From assembly GCF_028693505.1 (NCBI RefSeq), contig NZ_JAQUVF010000006.1, forward strand, positions 1 to 64,000: a DNA stretch of 64,000 nt. Direction: 5' to 3'. The notes under the pieces are model-generated. The model was not told the DNA's origin and ran no database searches. It worked only from the letters and a program-made list of their open reading frames with translations. Source of the stretch: Oscillibacter sp. (GTDB lineage: Bacteria > Bacillota > Clostridia > Oscillospirales > Oscillospiraceae). The position numbers and the translations under genes were made by a program. Shown one piece after another: positions 58,990 through 64,000 of this stretch; within the stretch, counting starts at the first letter, position 1; the number at the start of each line of letters is the position of its first letter.

Positions 58990-59040
58990 CATAAAAGCAC
59001 AGCTCCCGGCGCTTTCGCGCCGGGAGCTGTGCTTTTTTCG
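58990..59040. terminator. Bidirectional terminator rsmI/abrB
   Basis: A ~19-bp stem (AAAGCACAGCTCCCGGCGC, loop TTTC, complement) at 58994-59035, with A- and T-runs at the two ends. Confidence 0.9.
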
Positions 59041-59045
59041 GTAAT

Positions 59046-59288
59046 TTACAGACCCTTCAATTCCTTCAGGCACTTGGGGCAGATGTTCTTGTCTTTAAAA
59101 AGCGTGATGTCCTTGCTGCTGTCGCAGAAAATACAGCTGGGTCTGTATTTTTTCAGAATGACGGACGCACCTTCCACATAGATTTCCAATGCGTCCTTCT
59201 CTGCAATGTCCAACGTACGGCGCATTTCAATTGGAAGCACGATCCGCCCCAGCTCGTCCACCTTACGTACAATTCCCGTTGATTTCAC
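59046..59288 (-). CDS. abrB: AbrB-family transition-state regulator
   Basis: An 80-residue DNA-binding protein. The N-terminal swapped-hairpin domain reads GIVRKVDELGRIVLPIEMRRTLDIAEKDALEIYVEG. The C-terminal half carries two CxxC pairs (CIFCDSS, CPKCLKEL), suggesting zinc binding in place of the usual AbrB C-terminal domain. This form is common in clostridia. It is predicted to repress post-exponential genes. The start is GTG 59288 behind AAAGGAG. Its promoter carries a Spo0A box over the -10, consistent with repression by Spo0A~P as in Bacillus. Confidence 0.93.
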   Translation of the reverse strand: MKSTGIVRKVDELGRIVLPIEMRRTLDIAEKDALEIYVEGASVILKKYRPSCIFCDSSKDITLFKDKNICPKCLKELKGL

Positions 59289-59321
59289 AGTGTGTCTCCT
59301 TTATTACATATTTAGCATGCT

Positions 59322-59355
59322 TTCGACAATATCATAAATTCCCATGATATGTCAA
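59322..59355 (-). promoter_or_regulatory. abrB promoter with overlapping Spo0A box
   Basis: On the minus strand TTGACA (59350-59355), 18 bp, then TATTGT (59326-59331). TTGTCGAAAG, containing the 0A box TGTCGAA (59322-59328), overlaps the -10. Confidence 0.7.
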
Positions 59356-59424
59356 TTACCAGCAAAGGAAATTAAAACTAAATTCATAAATTTGTAAAAT
59401 ATAGGAAAATGGAGATGGATAATT

Positions 59425-60001
59425 ATGGCAATGTCCTGGGTGTGGACGGGAATGGTGGTGCTTTCGCTGATCTTCGGCGTGGCCACCGGCAATCTGGACG
59501 CGGTGGCCTCTGCGGCGCTCACGGGGGCGGACTCTGCCATTCGGCTGAGTCTGTCCATGGCGGGCGTACTGTGTCTTTGGACGGGCGTCATGGAGATCAT
59601 GAACGTCTGCGGACTCTCCAGTGGCCTTGCCCGGGCCTTTCGCCCGATTTTGCGCCGCCTGCTGCCAAATGCCTGCAAGGATTCGGAGACGCTGGCTGCG
59701 GTCTCCGCCAACGTTTCGGCCAATTTGCTGGGGCTTGGCAACGCCGCTGGGGATTCGGGCGGCCCGCCGCATGGCCGTGGGCTGCGGGGGCGTTGCCAGC
59801 AACGAGCTTTGTATGCTGGTGGTGCTGAACACCGCCTCCATCCAGCTGCTGCCGGCCACCGTGGCCTCCGTCCGCGCCGCGGCGGGGTGCGCCACCCCCT
59901 TTGATATTTTGCCGGCGGTATGGCTTTCCTCCGTTTTGTCTGTGGCGGTGGGGCTGCTCGCTGCCCGGGTGCTTGCCCGCCGGGAAAGGAGTCGGGTGTG
60001 A
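59425..60001 (+). pseudogene. spmA: Spore maturation protein SpmA, frameshifted
   Basis: Two overlapping frames together make one SpmA. The first (from ATG 59425, SWVWTGMVVLSLIFGVATGN to ANLLGLGNAA) breaks near 59741. The second resumes as ATPLGIRAARRMAVGCGG and runs to 60001 (RRERSRV). SpmA proteins have LGLGNAATPLG at this point. The DNA fits loss of 8 nt between copies of ACGCCGC. SpmA/SpmB affect spore-core dehydration. The second frame's stop overlaps the spmB start (GTGA), so it was a coupled pair. It is a real lesion, a sequencing or assembly error, or a reversible slippage site. Confidence 0.85.
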
Positions 60002-60519
60002 ATTTTAGTTCTCTGGTGCTCCCGGTGCTGCTGGCCGCCGTGGCGGTGTGGGGAATGGGCCACCGGGTGGATGTATACGGCGCGCTGACCCACGGCGCGG
60101 GGGAAGGCCTGACCGTCCTGCTGCGCATTATCCCGGCGCTGGTGGGGCTGCTGACCGCCGTTGCCATGTTTCGTGCCTCCGGGGCCATGGAGTGGCTCTC
60201 CCAGCTGTGCGCACCGGTCTTGGGGTTTTTGGGCGTGCCGCCGGAGACCACGCCGCTCATGCTCATTCGTCCCATCTCCGGCAACGGCGCGCTGGCGGTG
60301 GGCACCGATCTCATGTCCGCCTACGGGCCGGACAGCTACATCGGCCGTGTGGCGGCAGTGATGCTGGGCAGCACGGAGACCACGTTTTACACCATTGCCG
60401 TCTACTTCGGGTCCGCCGGAATCCACAAGACCCGGCATACGGTCCCGGCGGCGCTGGCGGCGGATCTCACGGGCTTCGTCGCCTCCGCCTTTGCCGTGCG
60501 GCTCTTCTTCGGAACCTGA
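59998..60519 (+). CDS. spmB: Spore maturation protein SpmB
   Basis: A 173-residue membrane protein with about four to five helices and a nucleoside-recognition (Gate-like) domain. LLRIIPALVGLLTAVAMFRASGAMEWL, PLMLIRPISGNGALAV and GSTETTFYTIAVYFGSAGI are characteristic. With SpmA it is needed for normal spore-core dehydration in Bacillus. The start is GTG 59998 behind AAAGGAG, overlapping the end of the spmA frame. SpmB itself looks intact. Confidence 0.92.
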   Translation: MNFSSLVLPVLLAAVAVWGMGHRVDVYGALTHGAGEGLTVLLRIIPALVGLLTAVAMFRASGAMEWLSQLCAPVLGFLGVPPETTPLMLIRPISGNGALAVGTDLMSAYGPDSYIGRVAAVMLGSTETTFYTIAVYFGSAGIHKTRHTVPAALAADLTGFVASAFAVRLFFGT

Positions 60520-60568
60520 GGGGACAAAAGAGGAGTCCGCCCCGCCTTCTTTCACGCAAAATACGGCG

Positions 60569-60597
60569 TTGACATCCTTTTTGGGGACGCATATACT
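60569..60597 (+). promoter_or_regulatory. Promoter of aminotransferase gene
   Basis: TTGACA (60569-60574), 17 bp, then TATACT (60592-60597). About 30 bp before the start codon, so a very short leader. Confidence 0.88.
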
Positions 60598-60627
60598 GTG
60601 GTTATTCCAAAAAGGAGCGTGAGACCC

Positions 60628-61764
60628 ATGGAACTGACCTTAAACAGCGCCGTTCTCGGCGTGCAGCTTTCCGGCATCCGCCGGTTTACTTTTCTGGTGC
60701 GGGATACGCCCGGCGCCTGCGCCCTGACGATCGGGGAGCCGGACCTGAATACGCCCGACGTCATCAAGGACGCCGCCAAGGCGGCGCTGGACGACAACGA
60801 CACCCACTATCCTCCCGGAAACGGCTACCCCTATATGCTGGAGGCCATTTCCGCGTTTGAGGCGAAGGCCCATGGGCTTCACTATTCTCCCGATGAGATC
60901 ATCCTCACCATCGGCGCCACGGAGAGCCTGTTTCTCAGCCTCTCCACCGTGCTCAATCCCGGCGACGAGGTCATCATCCCCACGCCCGCCTTCAGCCTGT
61001 ACGAGTCCATCACCCAGCTGTGCCGGGGCGTTCCGGTGGCGCTGCCCACGGAGAAAAACCACTTCCAGATCGACCCGGAACAGCTGAAGGCGGCCATCAC
61101 CCCCCGGACCAAGGCCGTCATCCTGACGTCGCCCAACAATCCCACCGGCTGCATTTACACCCGGGAAACACTGAACGCCATCCATGAAATTCTCAAAGAC
61201 AAGCCCATCTTTGTCCTCTGCGACGACGTGTACCGGACGCTGGTCTATACCGGGGAATACCACAGTTTTTCCGAATATCAGGATATGCGGGATCGGATCA
61301 TCGTCATCCAGAGCTTCTCCAAGCCCTATGCCATGACCGGCTGGCGGCTGGGGTACTGTCTGGCGGACGCGCCCATCCGGGACCGGATGCAGATTTTCCA
61401 CCAGTACAGCGTGGTCTCCGCCCCCTCTTTTGTCCAGAGGGCCTGCGTGGCGGCGCTTGGGAGCGACACCCACGGCGTGGTGGAGATCTTCCGCAAGCGG
61501 AAGGAGTACGTGTACCGGCGGCTCAAGGACATGGGACTGGAGGTCCAGGAGCCGGAGGGGGCCTTCTACATGTTCATCAACATCCGCAAGTACGGCATGG
61601 ACTCTTTGACCTTCTGTGAAAAAATGCTCCGGGAGGGGCTGGTGGGCCTGATTCCCGGCGTCTACTTCGGCACGGAGGGATACATGCGGCTCTCCTACTG
61701 CTATTCCGACGCGGATTTGAAAGAGGGGCTGGACCGGGTGGAGCGGTTTTTGCAAACGCTATAA
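60628..61764 (+). CDS. Class I/II PLP-dependent aminotransferase
   Basis: A 378-residue fold-type I aminotransferase. Features are the N-terminal LSGIRRFTFLVRDTPGACALTIGEPDLNTPD, YPPGNGYPYMLEAISAFEA, SPNNPTGCIYTRETL and the PLP lysine K232 (SFSKPYAMTGWRLGY). The C-terminal Arg region is GYMRLSYCYSD. It could act on aromatic or acidic amino acids, or as an N-acetyl-LL-diaminopimelate aminotransferase (PatA type). The last is suggested by its neighbours, an M20 deacetylase-like gene and dapA, but cannot be decided here. ATG 60628 follows AAAAAGGAG. Confidence 0.9.
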   Translation: MELTLNSAVLGVQLSGIRRFTFLVRDTPGACALTIGEPDLNTPDVIKDAAKAALDDNDTHYPPGNGYPYMLEAISAFEAKAHGLHYSPDEIILTIGATESLFLSLSTVLNPGDEVIIPTPAFSLYESITQLCRGVPVALPTEKNHFQIDPEQLKAAITPRTKAVILTSPNNPTGCIYTRETLNAIHEILKDKPIFVLCDDVYRTLVYTGEYHSFSEYQDMRDRIIVIQSFSKPYAMTGWRLGYCLADAPIRDRMQIFHQYSVVSAPSFVQRACVAALGSDTHGVVEIFRKRKEYVYRRLKDMGLEVQEPEGAFYMFINIRKYGMDSLTFCEKMLREGLVGLIPGVYFGTEGYMRLSYCYSDADLKEGLDRVERFLQTL

Positions 61765-61765
61765 A

Positions 61766-61803
61766 AAATGAGGGGCATCCGAAAGGATGCCCCTCATTTT
61801 TTG
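61766..61803. terminator. Bidirectional terminator
   Basis: A ~15-bp stem (AAATGAGGGGCATCC, loop GAAA, complement) at 61767-61800, flanked by A's and T's. It separates the convergent aminotransferase and M20 genes. Confidence 0.88.
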
Positions 61804-61806
61804 CGC

Positions 61807-62913
61807 TCACGGAAGCAGCAAGAGCTTTTTCAAAAATTCCACGCCCTTGGGCAGTACCGTCTCGTCATCGAAGGAAAATTGCGGCGCGTGGAGCTGCGCG
61901 GTGTCTCCCACGCCCAGAAAGAAGAACACGCCGGGGACGTTTTGCTGATAGAAGGAAAAGTCCTCCGCCGCCAGCGCGGGCGTTTCCAGCGTATGGGGGG
62001 CGTCCGGCCCAAGCTTTTGGCAAAGCGCCTCATACAGCGCCTCGTGGTTCCAAACCGCGGGATACCCCTCGCTCAGGTGGACGTCCACGCCGCAGCCACT
62101 CTCCGCCGCCACGGCCTTGCCGATCTCCCTGAACTGCCGCCGGCAAAAAAGGAAGGTGTCCTCCCGATAGGTCCGCAAGCTGCCCTCCAGCACCGACTGA
62201 CCGCTGATGGCGTTGCGCACCGTGCCGGAGACCATCTTGCCAAAGCGCAGCAGCCGGGGCTCCTCGGGAGGTAGCTGGTCCATCATGTCGTAGAAGCGCT
62301 CCAGACAGGCGATCCCCGCCGTCAGGGCGTCCCGCCCCTCCGCTGCCCGGCTGAGATGTACGCTTTGCCCGGTGACGGTGACGGTCACCTCGTTGGAGCT
62401 TGCCATCATGGGGCCGGGGCGGGAGAAAACCGACCCTGCGGGAAGGCCCGGCCACAGATGCACGCCGAACATCCGGCGCACCCGGTAGCGCTCCAGCACG
62501 CCGGTCTCACAAAGCTGCCGGGCCCCACCGGTGGTCTCCTCCGCGGGCTGAAAAATAAAGAGCACGTTTCGGGGCAGCTCGCCCAGATGCTCCGCCACGA
62601 TCTCCGACAGCGCCAGCGCCATGGCGGTGTGGCCGTCGTGGCCGCAGGCGTGCATCCGCCCGGGGTGGGCCGACGCGAAGGGAAGGCCGGTATCCTCCGT
62701 CACCGGCAGGGCGTCCAGATCCGCCCGGAAGGCGATGCTTTCCCGCGCCCCGGCGTCAAAAAACGCGCAGACGCTGCCGACGACGGGGGAAAAAAGCTTG
62801 CAGGGAAGGCCCTTCAAAACGGAGCGGACATAGTTCACAGTCTCCGGCAGCTGATTGTCCAGCTCCGGAATGCGGTGCAGCTCTCTGCGGTAGGCGACGA
62901 CGGATGAAAGCAT
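61807..62913 (-). CDS. M20-family amidohydrolase (N-acyl amino acid / N-acetyl-DAP deacetylase-like)
   Basis: A 368-residue M20D metallopeptidase-like amidohydrolase. FRADLDALPVTEDTGLPFAS and MHACGHDGHTAM give metal ligands. FIFQPAEETTGGARQL contains the catalytic Glu pair. VHLWPGLPAGSV and the dimerisation domain follow, with TPALAAEDFSFYQQ near the end. Relatives hydrolyse hippurate, N-acetyl amino acids, IAA conjugates or N-acetyl-LL-DAP. Its position beside dapA makes the last attractive but unproven. ATG 62913 follows AGGAGG. The frame is open to 63003 without a better site. An extended -10 (TGC TATATT) lies at 62945-62953. Confidence 0.88.
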   Translation of the reverse strand: MLSSVVAYRRELHRIPELDNQLPETVNYVRSVLKGLPCKLFSPVVGSVCAFFDAGARESIAFRADLDALPVTEDTGLPFASAHPGRMHACGHDGHTAMALALSEIVAEHLGELPRNVLFIFQPAEETTGGARQLCETGVLERYRVRRMFGVHLWPGLPAGSVFSRPGPMMASSNEVTVTVTGQSVHLSRAAEGRDALTAGIACLERFYDMMDQLPPEEPRLLRFGKMVSGTVRNAISGQSVLEGSLRTYREDTFLFCRRQFREIGKAVAAESGCGVDVHLSEGYPAVWNHEALYEALCQKLGPDAPHTLETPALAAEDFSFYQQNVPGVFFFLGVGDTAQLHAPQFSFDDETVLPKGVEFLKKLLLLP

Positions 62914-62990
62914 CGGAAGAACCTCCTGTTGAGTAGATACTATCAATATAGCACGGCGGCGCAAAGTAGAACAGGGAAAAGTGACTTTTT

Positions 62991-62997
62991 TGTCGAA
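62991..62997 (+). promoter_or_regulatory. Spo0A box between M20 gene and dapA
   Basis: TTTTTTGTCGAAC contains the exact 0A box TGTCGAA, located between the two divergent promoters. Confidence 0.45.
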
Positions 62998-63046
62998 CTC
63001 CACAAGAAAAGTCCCGTATTTTTCCCTAAAATTTTTAATATTTCTC

Positions 63047-63075
63047 TTGAAACAGGGGACGCAAGATGATATGAT
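63047..63075 (+). promoter_or_regulatory. Promoter of dapA
   Basis: TTGAAA (63047-63052), 17 bp, then TATGAT (63070-63075), placing transcription start near 63082, at the head of the riboswitch. Confidence 0.78.
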
Positions 63076-63084
63076 AACGCAAAA

Positions 63085-63320
63085 TAAGATAGAGGCGCGG
63101 ATGCGATGGACCCACAGGAGCCGGCAGGCGGAGAAGGTGGGAAGGGCAAGTCCGCCGAACCTTTTCCCCGGGCGCGGCGGAGAGGGTGGGGCCGTGGGAA
63201 ATACCTGCGGGACTGTCTGCGGCCTTCGCCGCAGGGGCGCTATCCGCTTACAGAGACTCCACGTTTTTGAACGTGAACGGACTGTCGGTAGGAGCGTGTC
63301 TCTACCGGCTTTTTCTTTTA
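63085..63320 (+). ncRNA. Lysine riboswitch (L box) with terminator expression platform
   Basis: The leader begins AAGATAGAGGCGCGGATG and closes its first helix with GGCGCTATCC (GATAG at 63088-63092 with CTATC at 63240-63244). Internally it has GCCGAA and GGGACTGTC-like conserved segments, in the L-box order. The aptamer is followed by a terminator: GTCGGTAG (63284-63291) pairs with CTACCGGC (63302-63309), then TTTTTCTTTT. An L box switching off dapA in excess lysine is well established in Firmicutes. The assignment is by motif reading, not by a covariance model. Confidence 0.82.
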
Positions 63321-63350
63321 CAAAAAACGAAAAGTATGGAGGACACTTAC

Positions 63351-64000
63351 ATGAAGTTCGAGCATTTGAGAGGTTCCGTTGTGGCCATGATCACGCCGTT
63401 CCGTGAGGACGGCAGCGTGAATTTTGACGCGCTGACCCAGCTGCTGGAGCGCCAGATCGCCGCCGGGACCGACGGCATTTTGGCGCTGGGCACCACCGGC
63501 GAATACTCCACCATGACCCATGAAGAGGACGCCGCCGTGGTGGCGCACACCATTCGCGTGGTGGACGGACGGGTGCCTGTGGTGGTGGGCAGCGGCTCCA
63601 ACTGCACCGCCACGCAGATCGAAAAGAGCATCCAGTATCAGGAGATGGGGGCCGACGCGCTGCTGCTGATCTCTCCCTACTATAACAAGGCCAATCCCGA
63701 GGGGATGTATCGCCACTTCGCCGAGACGGCGGACAAGGTCCGCGTTCCCTGCATTTTGTATAACGTGCCCGGCCGCACGGGCTGCTCCATTCCCGTTTCC
63801 GTGGTGGAACGGCTGGCAAAGCACCCCAACATCGCCGGAATCAAGGAAGCCAGCGGCGATATGAGCTATGCCATGAAGATCGCCCGCTGCGTGGGGCCGG
63901 ATTTTGCGCTCTACTCCGGCAATGACGATATCACCGTGCCCATCATGAGCATCGGCGGCAGCGGCGTCATCTCCGTTTACGCCAACGTGATGCCCGCCAT
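63351..64000 (+). CDS. dapA: 4-hydroxy-tetrahydrodipicolinate synthase (partial at window edge)
   Basis: The first 216 residues of DapA, which condenses pyruvate with aspartate semialdehyde in lysine, DAP and spore dipicolinate synthesis. FEHLRGSVVAMITPFREDGSVNFDAL, LGTTGEYSTMTHEE, ISPYYNKANPEGMYRHF, YNVPGRTG and GIKEASGD with Schiff-base Lys165 are all present. ATG 63351 follows GGAGG. The gene runs past position 64000, so the last ~80 residues are outside the window. It is under control of the upstream lysine riboswitch. Confidence 0.96.
   Translation, partial: MKFEHLRGSVVAMITPFREDGSVNFDALTQLLERQIAAGTDGILALGTTGEYSTMTHEEDAAVVAHTIRVVDGRVPVVVGSGSNCTATQIEKSIQYQEMGADALLLISPYYNKANPEGMYRHFAETADKVRVPCILYNVPGRTGCSIPVSVVERLAKHPNIAGIKEASGDMSYAMKIARCVGPDFALYSGNDDITVPIMSIGGSGVISVYANVMPA

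Overview
This 64 kb window is chromosomal DNA of a high-GC, endospore-forming Firmicute. The best guess is class Clostridia, Oscillospiraceae-like (Flavonifractor/Oscillibacter relatives), judged from gene content and codon use, not from any search. Sporulation and germination genes are spread along it: spo0A, spoIVB, spmA (broken)/spmB, a CwlJ/SleB-type hydrolase, a GerQ-like coat protein, SpoVD/FtsI-type PBP, DacF-type carboxypeptidase, AbrB. There are no rRNA, recognisable tRNA or CRISPR features. Mobile DNA is limited to an ISL3-like transposase remnant at the left edge.

Layout. 0-10.5 kb: ftsH (-), rlmB (+), a large membrane protein that looks like a catalytically dead P-type ATPase (+), a small membrane protein, ilvD (-) and an EF-G paralogue (+). 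10.5-12.4 kb: a four-gene minus-strand operon of ECF sigma factor, zinc-finger anti-sigma and two membrane proteins. 12.6-20.1 kb: dCMP deaminase, a pyruvyl-transferase/FrhB-like fusion, rubredoxin, a minimal sufC-sufB pair (-), a ferritin-like protein with a Met/Pro-rich head, a DUF2461 protein and an HD protein. 20.6-24.6 kb: yloU-fakA (-), then rsmD-coaD-coiled-coil (+).

24.9-38 kb is the division and cell wall (dcw) cluster: mraZ-rsmH-ftsL-pbp-murE-mraY-ftsW-murG-murA-ftsQ-ftsZ. It lacks murF, murD, murC, murB and ftsA. spoIVB and spo0A follow, separated by a convergent Nudix gene. 40.9-46.1 kb: padR/DUF2812, a TSCPD protein, a GT4 glycosyltransferase, cwlJ-gerQ and a nitroreductase. 46.4-51.2 kb: dacF (-), then comEA-like/response regulator/histidine kinase/GerMN lipoprotein (+). 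51.3-57 kb (-): an unknown membrane protein and the ctsR-mcsA-clpC stress operon without mcsB. 57-64 kb: ferredoxin, a TrmN6-like methylase, rsmI, abrB (-), spmA (frameshifted)-spmB, an aminotransferase, an M20 deacetylase-like gene (-) and a lysine-riboswitch-controlled dapA that runs off the right edge.

The regulation is unusually readable. Many genes have clean sigma-A promoters (16-18 bp spacers) and strong intrinsic terminators. Operators are visible for MraZ, CtsR, a PadR protein and Spo0A (0A boxes TGTCGAA at spo0A, abrB and between the M20 gene and dapA). The observations most worth a second look are the pseudo-P-type ATPase, the spmA frameshift between short direct repeats, two genes whose best start codons are non-canonical (spo0A ATA; trmN6-like ACG), the RR-HK-GerMN module resembling MtrAB-LpqB, and the hairpin-rich intergenic spacers.
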